In this document: in pieces, positions 16,700-27,061 of the stretch | Layout: each line of letters starts with the position of its first letter | Numbering within the stretch: the stretch's first letter is position 1 | Source: Bacteroidota bacterium | GTDB lineage: Bacteria > Bacteroidota > Bacteroidia > B-17B0 > Aurantibacillaceae | DNA length: 64,000 bases | NCBI GenBank assembly: GCA_020403265.1 | Contig: JADBXZ010000003.1 | Location: forward strand, 1-64,000 | Reading direction: 5' to 3' | The notes under the pieces: generated by a model | Told to the model about the DNA's origin: nothing | The model's database searches: none | What the model saw: the letters and a program-made list of their open reading frames with translations, nothing else | Made by a program: the position numbers and the translations under genes

Positions 16700-17271
16700 A
16701 TGAAGAAGAAATATTTAAAATATGGGATAGGTCCATGCCCAAGAAGTCTTCTTTAAATATAGACGTTGAAAAAATAGCAATGCGAAAAAGTGCCGATTTA
16801 TGCATGAAAATTAAGAAGAATATCATCGTTGAATTAATTATTGCCATACCGTTATGTATTTCCCTCCCTGTTTTGTTTTATAATGATGGGATTTTATTTT
16901 TGGTTTCTATTGTGATTACAAGTTTAGCATTAATTACAGGGAGCATAATTTACAGTAAGTATCTTTATGATTTTGATAAATTGAATCAAGTCATTTTATT
17001 AAAATCAATTGAGAAGAAAATATCTATTTTAAAAAGGTATGTTCGGCAGCTAAATTTTTATTTAATCGTGTTTATGCCGTTAGGATTTTTAGTAGGAATT
17101 TTCTTATACCATGGGAAATCAGAGATAAGTGTCCATAAGATCTTGAAAGTTTGTTTAGTTACATTTCCTATTTTACTTTTATTTATTTGGTTTGGTAAGA
17201 AATATATTTACCAACTCTATGGAAGGTACCTTGAACAATTACAAGAAATTTATTCGCAATTAGTTGAATAA
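16696..17271 (+). CDS. Membrane protein, probable partner of the ECF sigma factor
   Basis: The 191-residue protein begins with a cytoplasmic segment of about 45 residues (EEIFKIWDRSM, KSADLCMKIKKNI). Four hydrophobic segments follow in two pairs (about 48-85 and 115-165). The translation overlap with the sigma gene and this topology suggest an anti-sigma-like membrane regulator. There is no zinc-finger HxxxCxxC motif, so it is not a classical ZAS anti-sigma factor. I do not recognise a family. Confidence 0.65.
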   Translation: MNEEEIFKIWDRSMPKKSSLNIDVEKIAMRKSADLCMKIKKNIIVELIIAIPLCISLPVLFYNDGILFLVSIVITSLALITGSIIYSKYLYDFDKLNQVILLKSIEKKISILKRYVRQLNFYLIVFMPLGFLVGIFLYHGKSEISVHKILKVCLVTFPILLLFIWFGKKYIYQLYGRYLEQLQEIYSQLVE

Positions 17272-17611
17272 ATACAATCTAAAATTAATAATTATTATCA
17301 AAAACAAGAAAACAATTTCTATTTACAAAGCCAGTATTTTCGGTTTAATATATGGAACCCTATTAGTTGCTATTTTAATATTTTTATATTATTTAGTTTA
17401 CGGATTTGAAAGTACCGAACTATTAAAGCAATTTTTTAAATTTAAAATTTTTGTCCCTTCTATTGTTTTTGGAATTATTGTGCACGAGTTTATCTATGGA
17501 TTAACATGGTCTATAGGCGATTTGATTATACTTTGGATAACGAGAAAAATTCCTAATAACAAGAATGTTAAAGACCATCCAACAGAGGGTGGTGTGACTA
17601 TAGATAGCTAA
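17264..17611 (+). CDS. DUF3267-like putative zincin, apparently truncated
   Basis: The 115-residue protein has a basic N-terminus, two helices and the segment FGIIVHEFIYGLTWSIG (near residues 70-86). It resembles the HE-x-x-H motif region of DUF3267 membrane peptidases, but Tyr replaces the second His, and most of the C-terminal half of that family is missing. It overlaps the upstream gene by 8 bp. It is either a degraded member or a small divergent family protein. A gene remnant follows at 17657. Confidence 0.5.
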   Translation: MNKYNLKLIIIIKNKKTISIYKASIFGLIYGTLLVAILIFLYYLVYGFESTELLKQFFKFKIFVPSIVFGIIVHEFIYGLTWSIGDLIILWITRKIPNNKNVKDHPTEGGVTIDS

Positions 17612-17656
17612 TTATTTAAGTAAAAACAACTAAAAGGTAATTTCTAATGATGTTGA

Positions 17657-17818
17657 GTAGAAAATGATATTCATTTAAAAGGTTTTGTTCAATTTGGATT
17701 AGAAGATACAGTTACTCCACATGAACTAACTTTCAATAGTGATACTGACATCGGATTAATCCAACAAATTCTGCACTACCTCGAACTTGAAAGAAAGTCT
17801 GTTTGGCATATTGAATAA
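17657..17818 (+). pseudogene. 3' remnant of an unknown gene
   Basis: An open frame without a usable start (an in-frame TGA precedes it) encodes about 53 residues of protein-like sequence, including DTVTPHELTFNSDTDIGLIQ and LHYLELERKSVWHIE before the stop. The composition is that of a real gene, but no start or 5' part is present. Confidence 0.4.
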
Positions 17819-18530
17819 AAACTTATATAAAAGGAAATTTCGTAGGAAGTAGCCCAGAATAATTCAGGAGTTCTATTATGTTTACAAAGGTTAAAACAGG
17901 TACATAACATTTTAATAATTTATAGAAACTGGTGTTCTTTACCTTCATAAAAGTTAATTTATATCATAACCTATATCTCAAAAGGCAAAGTTGATTTTGA
18001 TTTTTACCTCCGCTGGGTTAACACATTGGCTTATTTCGTGTAATTGTATTATGTAATCCACGAGTTAAGAATAAAACACAAACTTGTTAGTAAAGAAAAT
18101 TACAGAAGAAAAGCTACGAGTACTAATAAGATGCTTTGAAATGCTGCGTAAATGAAGAAAAAATTGTAATTGCTTCTTACAACTTTCGATGTTAAAGGTT
18201 TACTGAGTTGATTTAAGAATTAGTAATCCCATTTTATAAATTGATTAAAAATATAAAAATTGTAGGCAATTTTTGCGCGCATCACCATTAGCAATTAATT
18301 GGAAATTCCTTCCAAATAGACCCCACTTGACCGCATGAAAGCGAAGCGACCTGAAATTTGCTAGAGCCTTGCACGTCCGCCTGCAGTGAGCCATAGCTTG
18401 CTGTTAGTAGAAATAAGTGAATACAATCCTTCCCAAATTATGATAGTACTAAACTATTCTATTTTCATTAATAGTTATATTATCCTTCACCATTACAAAA
18501 AATGTTGGATTTGTTTGATTTAGATACTAT
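17819..18530. other. Non-coding stretch between accessory + strand genes and the T9SS region
   Basis: No gene is supported. On the minus strand CTAACAGCAAGCTATGGC (18390-18407) carries the CTAACAGC end found in the attC-like elements at 408 and 2314. It is followed by GC-rich short palindromic segments (TGCACGTCCGCCTGCA). The stretch marks the switch from + strand to minus-strand genes. Confidence 0.5.
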
Positions 18531-19598
18531 CTACAACATTGCCTTTTTTTGATATAAATAACTTTTTTTAAGAGTGTATTTTAATTGAACTTCAGTGGCA
18601 CCTCTATAATTACTTGCAGGTGTTAATTTTGATAAGTTTACATCGTAACTAAATCCTATTCCAAAATTATTTTTGTTTAATCCTACCGAAAATATTAAAG
18701 CATCGTTAAGTCTATAATGCGTTCCAAACTCAACAAAACTTTTTTGTTTAATACCTGTGTATTTTGAATTTTGACCATAATAATATTTAACATGACTGCC
18801 AATTGCTACTTCAAATAATTTACCTTGCATTTGAGCTAAAAATGATGGATTAATACTTAAATTACTCCCAGCTATTGGCATATTAAACTCGCCATGTAAA
18901 CTATATCGTGGCATTACTTTATCAATACCCGAATCTAAAAAGTTGGCGCTCGGCTTATTTAAATGATAGGCTGATATTCCTAAGCTACCAGATTTTGATT
19001 GTTCTTTTTTATTATCGTTATATGTATATAACATACCTGTTGCTAATTCGCCATAAATTACTTGAGTATTTGCGAAATTTTCGTTTGATAAATTATTTGT
19101 ATTGTAATTTAATCCGTCAAACTGATTTGGAAATATTAACTTATTTGTATTTATAGATTTTTGAACAAATGATCCTTGAACACCAATTGATAGTTTACTG
19201 TATCTATTTAATGGAACCGATGAGGCTAAAGAAAGATTACCAACTGTTATACCATATTGCCCATCGCCTGATTTATCTGAATAAACTGATGCCCCCATAG
19301 CCAACCTATTGGTGGTTTTTTCTTTAAAAGTCATGCTTCTGAAAGCATCCACTTTCTCCCAATTGTTTGATTTGAATCTGGTTTCCACAGATGCGCCGTA
19401 TCCAACAAAACCATTCGTAAAACTATTCCATTGGCTGCGGTATGTTATTGAAGCTCTTAGGTTTTCAAACGCTCCAGTTAATGCCGGATTTACTAGTGAT
19501 GGATTTTCTTTGAATTGTGAAAAATGTAAGTCTTGAGACTTAAAACCTTTTATTAGCATCAGACTAATAAGTACTGAGTATTTTAATTTCTTTTTCAT
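18531..19598 (-). CDS. PorP/SprF family T9SS membrane protein
   Basis: The 355-residue protein has a signal peptide and then the family signature DLHFSQFKENPSLVNPALTG (near 22-42). A beta-barrel-like pattern follows (GMLYTYNDN, FVEFGTHYRLNDALIFSVG, then FGIGFSYDVN). PorP/SprF proteins are outer-membrane partners for secretion or anchoring of T9SS type B cargo such as SprB. Here the gene ends an operon of two giant SBBP proteins with type B sorting domains (29 bp after the upstream stop), so it is their likely partner. The last residues lack a perfect aromatic terminus. Confidence 0.9.
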   Translation of the reverse strand: MKKKLKYSVLISLMLIKGFKSQDLHFSQFKENPSLVNPALTGAFENLRASITYRSQWNSFTNGFVGYGASVETRFKSNNWEKVDAFRSMTFKEKTTNRLAMGASVYSDKSGDGQYGITVGNLSLASSVPLNRYSKLSIGVQGSFVQKSINTNKLIFPNQFDGLNYNTNNLSNENFANTQVIYGELATGMLYTYNDNKKEQSKSGSLGISAYHLNKPSANFLDSGIDKVMPRYSLHGEFNMPIAGSNLSINPSFLAQMQGKLFEVAIGSHVKYYYGQNSKYTGIKQKSFVEFGTHYRLNDALIFSVGLNKNNFGIGFSYDVNLSKLTPASNYRGATEVQLKYTLKKSYLYQKKAML

Positions 19599-19627
19599 AT
19601 CATTTATTTTTTTAATTATTTACTATT

Positions 19628-22600
19628 TTATCTTAAAAGCGTAATGTTTCCTTTTTTGCTTATTTGTTTGCCATCAATATTGGCTTTTATGCTGTATACA
19701 AATACTGCTGTATTTAAGGCTTTGCCTTGGTAAGTACCATCCCAACAAAAGTTGGCTTTGTTGGATGTAAATACTTCTTGCCCCCATCTATCAAACACAC
19801 TTATGGCAAAACTTTGCACACAACCCGCCCAACCTTGTAAGCAAAACTCATCGTTATTATTATCGCCATTTGGTGTAAAGGCATTGGGTACATCTAAGGT
19901 TTGCTCTGTAGTTACATTTACACAGGCTTTGCTGGTGCAATTATTACTGGTGCCGGTTACACAAAAATCAGTTGTTTTATAGGGGCTTGCTACTACCACA
20001 GAACATGTTGCACAATCTAATAAACTGCTATTTGACCAAGTATAGTCATCTGCACCGTTTACGGTTATTGTGGCACTGGCTCCGCAGCTTAATTTAATGT
20101 TTGTTGGGTTTAGTTCTAATACCGGGCTTTTGCTTAGTATTACCTGTGCAGTATTACTACCTGCTGCTTTGCAAAAACCTGCTGCAATGTTATAAGTTAC
20201 AATGTATGTTCCTGCGGTGCTTGATGATAAATCAATATCGCCCGTATTTGCATCTATTATTAAGCCTGCATTGCTTGAGAAAATTCCACCAAAATTAAAG
20301 CCATTGGATAAAATTACCTTTGCAATACCATCAGCAGTGCAATACTGCGTTTGATAATTAAAATTAACATTGGGCTGCGCTATTGCTTGTACATTAACAG
20401 CTACTGTTGCGGTTGATGCGCAGCCAGGGCCAGCCTCAATAGAAATTGTATAAACTCCGCTGCTTGTTACTTGCGCATTATTTATTACCGCGTTTTGTGT
20501 GTTTGCTGTAAAGTTATTTGGCCCTGACCAAGTATAAGTGTTAGCCGCAACGGTGCTTAAGGTAAAACTTTGACCCTCACATATTGCATTACCGGGTAAT
20601 ACATTGGCTTGAGCAACGATCCCGCCGCCACCACTTATGGTGTAAGTTTCTACAACACTTTGCGTGCAACCGGCAGTGACCGTTAGGTTATATACACCAT
20701 CACATAAATTAGAAATACTACTAATAGTTAATGTTGTATTTAATACACTTTGCCCATTGCTCCAAACATAGCTATAAGGTGCATCGCCACAGGTAATGCT
20801 AAAGGTGGCTGAGCCATTGCACTGGCAATTTGTTGTATTTACCTGTGATGCTTGTTTTTGAATTTGTAAAGGGGAGAGCTTTACTATAAAGCCGTCGTCA
20901 ATTACACCATTAAACGTATTATCGAAATAGGCTCCACTGCCAGGGTTTGCAAGCGGATAAGAAGCATTATTAAAAACGTTATTCCATTCCCCTGTTATGA
21001 ATGCATTATTATTAAAATCAACATCAATTGATGAACCAAAATCGTACCCATCACCTCCTAAATAGGAACACCAGTCAATACTTCCGTTATTAGTAAACCG
21101 TGTAATAATAAAATCTGATGAGCCACCGTTATAAGAATTATCAAAATAGGAGCAATTATTACTAATAGTATATGGAAAAGTTGCAGAAAAAGTATGGAAA
21201 CAAAAAAATAAATTATTACAATTGTCTACTACAATAATATCATTGCTGGACACGTATTCTACTCCAGAACCACCAAAATAAGTAGCCCATAGGCGAGAGC
21301 CATTATTAGAGAATTTTAATATATACGCATCGCTAGATCCATTCAAAGCTCCTTGAAAAAACGTACCGGCATTTTGAAGTGGAAAATCACTTGAATTTGT
21401 GCTGCCAGCAACAAATACGTCGTCATTAGAGTCTCTAAGAATAGAAAAATAGTCTCCATCGCTATTCGAACCACCATAATATGTAGCCCATAGACGTAGA
21501 CCACTATTATCAAATTTCAAAATAAAGATGTCAGATAATCCACCTCCAAAACTTGCTTGAAAAAAGGTACCAGCATTTTGAATTGGAAAATTAGTAGATT
21601 TTGTCGCGCCAGTAATAAATACATTATCATTCGAATCAAAACATATTGAATAGCCACATTCAAAATCAGAACCGCCATAATAAGTGGCCCAAAGGCGAAC
21701 GCCGCTATTTGAGAATTTTAATATAAATGCGTCAGAAGATCCTGAGCCAAAAGTTCCTTGAAAAAATGTACCTGAATTTTGGAGCGGAAAATTAGCAGAG
21801 TTAGTTCTTCCTGTAATAAATAAATTATTGTTTGAATCAGTACATACAGAATAACCACATTCATCAACAGAACCACCATAGAAGGTAGCCCAAAGACGAA
21901 CACCGCTATTATCAAATTTCAAAATAAATAAATCAGAATTGCTACTTTTTGTTGCTTGAAAAAAAGTGCCAGCATTTTGAACTGGAAAATTAGAAGAGCT
22001 AGCGCTTCCAGTAACAAATACATTGTCATTTGAATCTATACAAATAGAATAACTGGCATCATTAATTGAACCGCCATAATAAGTAGACCAAAGAAGGTTT
22101 CCATTATTTGAAAATTTTAATATTAATCCATCTGTGCCTCCACTCAAAGCTGGTTGAAAATAAGTTCCAGCATTTTGAATTGGAAAATCTACAGAACCAG
22201 TTGTCCCAGTAATAAATATATTACCTTTACTATCAGTCTCTATAGAATTTAGACCTTCTTGGCTGCTCCCACCATAAAAAGTACCCCACACCAATTGTGG
22301 GTCTATAACTAAGGTTGAGTTTTGGGTGTAGGTGTTTTGGTTAATATTAAAAGCAACTTCAACTTGGTGTTTATTTAGTTTAGTTGTTTTAAAACGGCTT
22401 TTTACTTCGGTGTTGGTTTCTTTAAGGTAGCTGTATGGAGCGTTTTCGGTTAAGGTGCCTAGTTTTGTTTTTAATTGTAGGTTACCGTTTTTATCAAGTT
22501 CTAAGGGGGTTTCGCTTTCGTAAATGAGTTTAATGTCGTTGGGTTTAGCGCCGGGATGTACTATAAAATCGTATTTCATGCCTCCCTTTTGGCTGTTGTA

Positions 22601-23257
22601 AAATACCCAATCTATGTTAGGGTACACATTTTTAATGGTTAGTTTTTTGTATTGGTACACATCGTAAATGCCTTCGGGGCAATGCCCATAAAAATAATTA
22701 AGGTGCTCAGCGCTCTGTTCTTCTTTAATTATGTTTTCGCGCTTAATGTGAGCGCCTTTTAAGTTTACGTTTATCCAAGCCATTTCGGCTTTTAGTTTTT
22801 CTTCATGCTTGCCTGGCATCATCAGGTCTTGGTGTTTGCCAGGTTTGCGTTCTTCTTTTTCTTCATCCTCATTTTCCTCTATTTTTACAAACACGTAGGT
22901 CAAGCCTTTTTCGGTGATGTACACATTCATGCCCGGTGCTTCGGCTTTAAATAATACAAAGGGTACGGGCTTGCCTTCGGTATCCATCATTTGCCCTTTG
23001 TTTTCTAAAAAACTTACGTTTTGTTTGGCATTGGCCATAAACTCTTTTGCCTTTTGTTTATCAGGTTCTTTATTTGCAGGTTTGGGGTTTAAATAGGCCG
23101 CTGTATAATCGGGCGCATTAGCTTGTTTCCAAAATGGAATGGTTGTTTTGCCACCTTCTTTTTTTGCATCACTTTTTGTTACAAATGAACTCAAGACAGT
23201 TATTAAGAAAATAAGAGTGATGAGGGTTATGTAGATATGCTTGAAGAGTGTTTTCAT
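19628..23257 (-). CDS. SBBP-repeat protein with type B T9SS sorting domain
   Basis: The 1209-residue protein has an N-terminal signal (LITLIFLITVLSSF) and a conserved segment of about 330 residues (FLENKGQMMDTEGKPVPFVL onwards). Six or seven SBBP repeats follow, each with a GG-ending strand (RLWATYYGGS). Then come Ig-like/PKD-type domains and a C-terminal gliding-motility-associated domain (PNAFTPNGDNNNDEF, then FDRWGQEVF). It should cross the outer membrane via T9SS and be surface-attached with help from the adjacent PorP/SprF protein. It is a paralogue of the gene at 23287: ends nearly identical, central repeats diverged. It probably has an adhesion or motility role. Confidence 0.9.
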   Translation of the reverse strand: MKTLFKHIYITLITLIFLITVLSSFVTKSDAKKEGGKTTIPFWKQANAPDYTAAYLNPKPANKEPDKQKAKEFMANAKQNVSFLENKGQMMDTEGKPVPFVLFKAEAPGMNVYITEKGLTYVFVKIEENEDEEKEERKPGKHQDLMMPGKHEEKLKAEMAWINVNLKGAHIKRENIIKEEQSAEHLNYFYGHCPEGIYDVYQYKKLTIKNVYPNIDWVFYNSQKGGMKYDFIVHPGAKPNDIKLIYESETPLELDKNGNLQLKTKLGTLTENAPYSYLKETNTEVKSRFKTTKLNKHQVEVAFNINQNTYTQNSTLVIDPQLVWGTFYGGSSQEGLNSIETDSKGNIFITGTTGSVDFPIQNAGTYFQPALSGGTDGLILKFSNNGNLLWSTYYGGSINDASYSICIDSNDNVFVTGSASSSNFPVQNAGTFFQATKSSNSDLFILKFDNSGVRLWATFYGGSVDECGYSVCTDSNNNLFITGRTNSANFPLQNSGTFFQGTFGSGSSDAFILKFSNSGVRLWATYYGGSDFECGYSICFDSNDNVFITGATKSTNFPIQNAGTFFQASFGGGLSDIFILKFDNSGLRLWATYYGGSNSDGDYFSILRDSNDDVFVAGSTNSSDFPLQNAGTFFQGALNGSSDAYILKFSNNGSRLWATYFGGSGVEYVSSNDIIVVDNCNNLFFCFHTFSATFPYTISNNCSYFDNSYNGGSSDFIITRFTNNGSIDWCSYLGGDGYDFGSSIDVDFNNNAFITGEWNNVFNNASYPLANPGSGAYFDNTFNGVIDDGFIVKLSPLQIQKQASQVNTTNCQCNGSATFSITCGDAPYSYVWSNGQSVLNTTLTISSISNLCDGVYNLTVTAGCTQSVVETYTISGGGGIVAQANVLPGNAICEGQSFTLSTVAANTYTWSGPNNFTANTQNAVINNAQVTSSGVYTISIEAGPGCASTATVAVNVQAIAQPNVNFNYQTQYCTADGIAKVILSNGFNFGGIFSSNAGLIIDANTGDIDLSSSTAGTYIVTYNIAAGFCKAAGSNTAQVILSKSPVLELNPTNIKLSCGASATITVNGADDYTWSNSSLLDCATCSVVVASPYKTTDFCVTGTSNNCTSKACVNVTTEQTLDVPNAFTPNGDNNNDEFCLQGWAGCVQSFAISVFDRWGQEVFTSNKANFCWDGTYQGKALNTAVFVYSIKANIDGKQISKKGNITLLR

Positions 23258-23286
23258 ATCATTTCCTTTTTAAATTATTGACCATT

Positions 23287-26200
23287 TTATCTTAAAAGCG
23301 TAATATTTCCTTTTTTCGCAATTTGCTTTCCATCTATACTTGCTTTTATGCTGTATACAAATACTGCAGTGTTTAAGGCTTTGCCTTGATAGGTGCCATC
23401 CCAACAAAAATTGGCTTTGTTGGATGCAAATACTTCTTGGCCCCATCTATCAAACACACTTATTGCAAAACTTTGTACACAACCTGCCCAGCCTTGTAAG
23501 CAAAACTCATCGTTATTGTTATCGCCATTTGGAGTAAAAGCATTGGGTACGTCTAAAGTTTGTTCGGTGGTTACATTTACACATGTTTTGCTCGTGCAAT
23601 TATTTCTAGTGCCTGTTACACAATATTCTGTTGTTTTATCAGGGCTTATTACTACTACAGAACATGTTGCACAATCTAGCAATGCGGTGTTCGACCAAGA
23701 ATAGTCATCTGCACCGTTTACAGTTATTGTAGCACTGGCTCCGCAGCTTAATTTAATGCTGCTTGGGTTTAGCTCTAATACAGGGCTATTGTTTAGTATT
23801 ACCTGGGCGGTATTACTACCTGCTGCTTTGCATAAACCGGCTGCACTATTATAAGTTACAATATAGGTGCCTGCGGTGCTTGCTGATAGATCAATATCTC
23901 CTGTATTAGCATCTATTATTAAGCCTGCATCGCTTGAAAACACGCCACCTGTGCTAAAACCGTTTGATAAACTGGCTTGAGCATTACCATTGCCTATGCA
24001 ATACTGCGTTGGGTAACTAAAAGTAACATTAGGCTGCTCTATTGCCTGCACATTAATAGCTACTGTTGCTGTTGCCGCGCAGCCTGGACCAGACTCAACA
24101 GAGATGGTATAAACACCACTGCTGGTTACTTGAGCATTATTTATTACTGCATTTTGTGTGTTTGCTGTAAAGTTGTTGGGCCCTGACCAAGTGTATGTGT
24201 TAGCCGCAATGGTGCTTAAGGTTAAGCTTTGGCCGGCACATATAGTATTACCGGGCAATACATTGGCTTGGGCAACTAAACCTCCTCCTCCACTAATGGT
24301 GTATGTCTCAACCACAGTTTGCGTGCAACCTGCGGTAACCGTTACATTATACACACCTGCGCATAAATTTGTAATGGTATGGCTTGTAGCCACTGTGTTT
24401 AAAAGGCTTTGGCCATTGCTCCAAACATAGCTATAGGGTGCATCGACACTGGTGAGGCTAAAGGTGGCGGAGCCATTGCACTGGCAGTTTGTTGCGTTAA
24501 CTTGAGATACCTGCTTTTGAATTTGCAATGGGGAGAGTTTTACGATATAGCAATCTTCACCTCCATTGTGTATGGCATCATAATATGAGCCATTTCCAGG
24601 GTTTACCAAAGGGTAGTTATTTGAATTCCCAATAAATGACCATTCACCTGTTATAAACAGATTGTTGTTTCCATCAACCGCTATCGCTTCTCTATAATCA
24701 TCACCACCTCCCCCTAAATAGGTGCACCAGGTGAGGCTGCCTGCATTGCTAAAACGGGCGATAATAATATCATTTTGTCCACCATTAAAAGAATTATCGA
24801 AATATGGTGAATTACTTGAATTTATCAAATGAGGAAACGAAGTATCATAAGTCTCAAAACTTATATAGAGATTATCGCATTTGTCAATTGTGATATTATC
24901 CAAGGTGCCAAAAGCATCATAATCAATACCGCCAAAGTAAGTTGCCCATAAGCGATTGCCATTATTATCGAATTTTAAGATAAAGGCATCTGCTAAACCA
25001 CCAAAAGTTGCTTGAAAAAAAGTACCAGCATTTTGAACTGGAAAATCAGATGAATATGTTAATCCAGTTACAAATACATTGCCAATAGAATCGGTACAAA
25101 TTGAATAGCCCTCATCGTCCGCTGAAGAACCTCCATAATAAGTCGCCCATAGGCGTGTGCCGATGTTGGAAAATTTTAAAATAAACACATCACGTCCACT
25201 AAACTGTCCGCCATTATTGTTTCCTTGAAAAAAGGTTCCTGCATTTTGAACTGGAAAATCGACAGATTCGGTATACCCCGTAACAAATACATTGCCGTTG
25301 GAATCGGCGCAAATAGCATTTCCAAAATCATCACCTGAACCACCATAATAGGTTGCCCAAAGACGAACCCCGTTATTATCGAATTTCAAAACAAACGCAT
25401 CTTTAGTTCCACTCAAAGTTCCTTGAAAAAAAGTACCGGAATTTTGAACAGGAAAATCGTTAGAATCGGTAAGCCCCGTTACAAAAACATTACCGTTTGA
25501 ATCGGCGCAAATAGATTGACCAAAATCATCACCCGAACCACCATAATAGGTTGCCCAAAGGCGATTGCCGTTATTGGAGAACTTTAAGATAAACACATCC
25601 TGCCTAAAACTTCCACCATTATTGTTTGCTTGATAAAATCCACCGCCACCAGGGTTTTGAACAGGAAAATTTAAAGAGGTTGTCGTTCCGGTTACAAACA
25701 CATTGCCGTTTGCATCTATACAAATTGAGTTACTAAAATCATAAGTTGGAATTAAAACATTACCTGAACCACCGTAATAGGTTACCCAAAGTCGAACGCC
25801 GTTATTGGAGAATTTTAATATAAATGGGTTTGCAATACCATTCAAAGTACCTTGAAAATACGCCCCTCCTCCAGGGTTTTGAACAGGAAAAGTATTGCTT
25901 AAAGAGTATCCTGTTATAAATACATTACCCATCTGGTCATTATCTATTGACACTGCTCCGTTAATACCATTATCTCCCCCATAAAAAGTACCCCACACTA
26001 ATTGTGGGTCTATAACTAAAGTTGAGTTTCGATTGAAGCTGTTTTGGTTAATATTAAAAGTAACCTCTACTTGGTGTTTATTTAGCTTTGTGGTTTTAAA
26101 ACTACTTTTTACTTCGGCGTTATTTTCTTGTATATAGCTGTATGGGGCATTTTCGGTTAAAGTACCAAGTTTAGTTTTTAGTTGCAGGTTGCCTTTTTCA

Positions 26201-26991
26201 TCTTGGTCTAAGGGTTTTTCGCTTTCGTAAATTAGTTTAATGTCGCTGGGGTTGGCACCGGGGTGTACTATAAAATCGTATTTCATGCCGCCCTTTTGGC
26301 TGTTGTAAAATACCCAATCTATGTTAGGGTACACATTTTTAATGGTAAGTTTTTTGTATTGGTACACATCGTAAATACCATCGGGGCAATGCCCATAAAA
26401 ATAATTAAAATGCTCAGCACTTTGTTCTTCTTTAATTATGTTTTCGCGCTTTATAGTGGCGCCTTTTAAGTTTACATTTATCCAAGCCATTTCGGCTTTT
26501 AGTTTTTCGTCGTGCTTGCCGGGCATCATCAGGTCTTGGTGTTCGTCTTTGCCATCCTTTTTTTTATATTCGTGTTCGCCCTCTCTTTCTTCTTCTTCTT
26601 CCTCTATTTTCACAAACACGTAGGTTAATCCTTTTTCGGTTATATACACATTCATGCCCGGTGCTTCGGCTTTAAATAATACAAAAGGTACGGGCTTGCC
26701 TTCGGTATCCATCATTTGCCCTTTGTTTTCTAAAAAACTAACGTTTTGTTTGGCATTGGCCATAAACTCTTTTGCCTGTTCTTTGTCAGGTTCTTTTTTG
26801 GTTGGCTTGGTGTTTAAAGATGCCGCCGCGTAATCGGGCACATAAGCTTGTTTCCAAAATGGAATGTTTGCATTACCTGCTTCTTTTTTTTGATTGTCCT
26901 TTATAGCAAATGAGCTAACTACATTTATTAGTAAAATAAATGTGATGAAGGTTATGCGGCTTATGCTGCGTTGCTTGAAAGGATTTTTCAT
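23287..26991 (-). CDS. SBBP-repeat protein with type B T9SS sorting domain (paralogue)
   Basis: The 1234-residue protein has the same domain order as the gene at 19628: signal peptide, N-terminal segment with FLENKGQMMDTEGKPVPFVL, and an acidic Glu/Lys-rich insertion near residue 130. Seven SBBP repeats follow (NGNVFVTG and RLWATYYGGSG motifs), then Ig-like domains and the type B sorting domain. It is the first gene of the operon 23287-19628-18531 on the minus strand, with 29-bp spacings. Only this copy has Gly-rich expansions (FPVQNPGGGAYFQ) in its first repeats. It is presumably a surface-exposed adhesin exported by T9SS. Confidence 0.9.
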   Translation of the reverse strand: MKNPFKQRSISRITFITFILLINVVSSFAIKDNQKKEAGNANIPFWKQAYVPDYAAASLNTKPTKKEPDKEQAKEFMANAKQNVSFLENKGQMMDTEGKPVPFVLFKAEAPGMNVYITEKGLTYVFVKIEEEEEEREGEHEYKKKDGKDEHQDLMMPGKHDEKLKAEMAWINVNLKGATIKRENIIKEEQSAEHFNYFYGHCPDGIYDVYQYKKLTIKNVYPNIDWVFYNSQKGGMKYDFIVHPGANPSDIKLIYESEKPLDQDEKGNLQLKTKLGTLTENAPYSYIQENNAEVKSSFKTTKLNKHQVEVTFNINQNSFNRNSTLVIDPQLVWGTFYGGDNGINGAVSIDNDQMGNVFITGYSLSNTFPVQNPGGGAYFQGTLNGIANPFILKFSNNGVRLWVTYYGGSGNVLIPTYDFSNSICIDANGNVFVTGTTTSLNFPVQNPGGGGFYQANNNGGSFRQDVFILKFSNNGNRLWATYYGGSGDDFGQSICADSNGNVFVTGLTDSNDFPVQNSGTFFQGTLSGTKDAFVLKFDNNGVRLWATYYGGSGDDFGNAICADSNGNVFVTGYTESVDFPVQNAGTFFQGNNNGGQFSGRDVFILKFSNIGTRLWATYYGGSSADDEGYSICTDSIGNVFVTGLTYSSDFPVQNAGTFFQATFGGLADAFILKFDNNGNRLWATYFGGIDYDAFGTLDNITIDKCDNLYISFETYDTSFPHLINSSNSPYFDNSFNGGQNDIIIARFSNAGSLTWCTYLGGGGDDYREAIAVDGNNNLFITGEWSFIGNSNNYPLVNPGNGSYYDAIHNGGEDCYIVKLSPLQIQKQVSQVNATNCQCNGSATFSLTSVDAPYSYVWSNGQSLLNTVATSHTITNLCAGVYNVTVTAGCTQTVVETYTISGGGGLVAQANVLPGNTICAGQSLTLSTIAANTYTWSGPNNFTANTQNAVINNAQVTSSGVYTISVESGPGCAATATVAINVQAIEQPNVTFSYPTQYCIGNGNAQASLSNGFSTGGVFSSDAGLIIDANTGDIDLSASTAGTYIVTYNSAAGLCKAAGSNTAQVILNNSPVLELNPSSIKLSCGASATITVNGADDYSWSNTALLDCATCSVVVISPDKTTEYCVTGTRNNCTSKTCVNVTTEQTLDVPNAFTPNGDNNNDEFCLQGWAGCVQSFAISVFDRWGQEVFASNKANFCWDGTYQGKALNTAVFVYSIKASIDGKQIAKKGNITLLR

Positions 26992-27020
26992 ATTGTTTGG
27001 GTTTATTAATTTTTAAAAAT

Positions 27021-27053
27021 CATTCCTTCATTTCATTTTGAAATGAAGGAATG
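27021..27053 (-). terminator. 15-bp perfect hairpin between two T9SS cargo genes
   Basis: CATTCCTTCATTTCA (27021-27035) and TGAAATGAAGGAATG (27039-27053) form a perfect stem with a 3-base loop just downstream of the gene ending at 27062 on the minus strand, followed by a short T-rich run. It separates that gene from the SBBP operon. Confidence 0.65.
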
Positions 27054-27061
27054 AAAATTTA

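Noticed and set aside
19752-24430. + strand frames inside the SBBP genes
   Set aside because: Low-complexity antisense shadows of the repeated minus-strand coding sequence.
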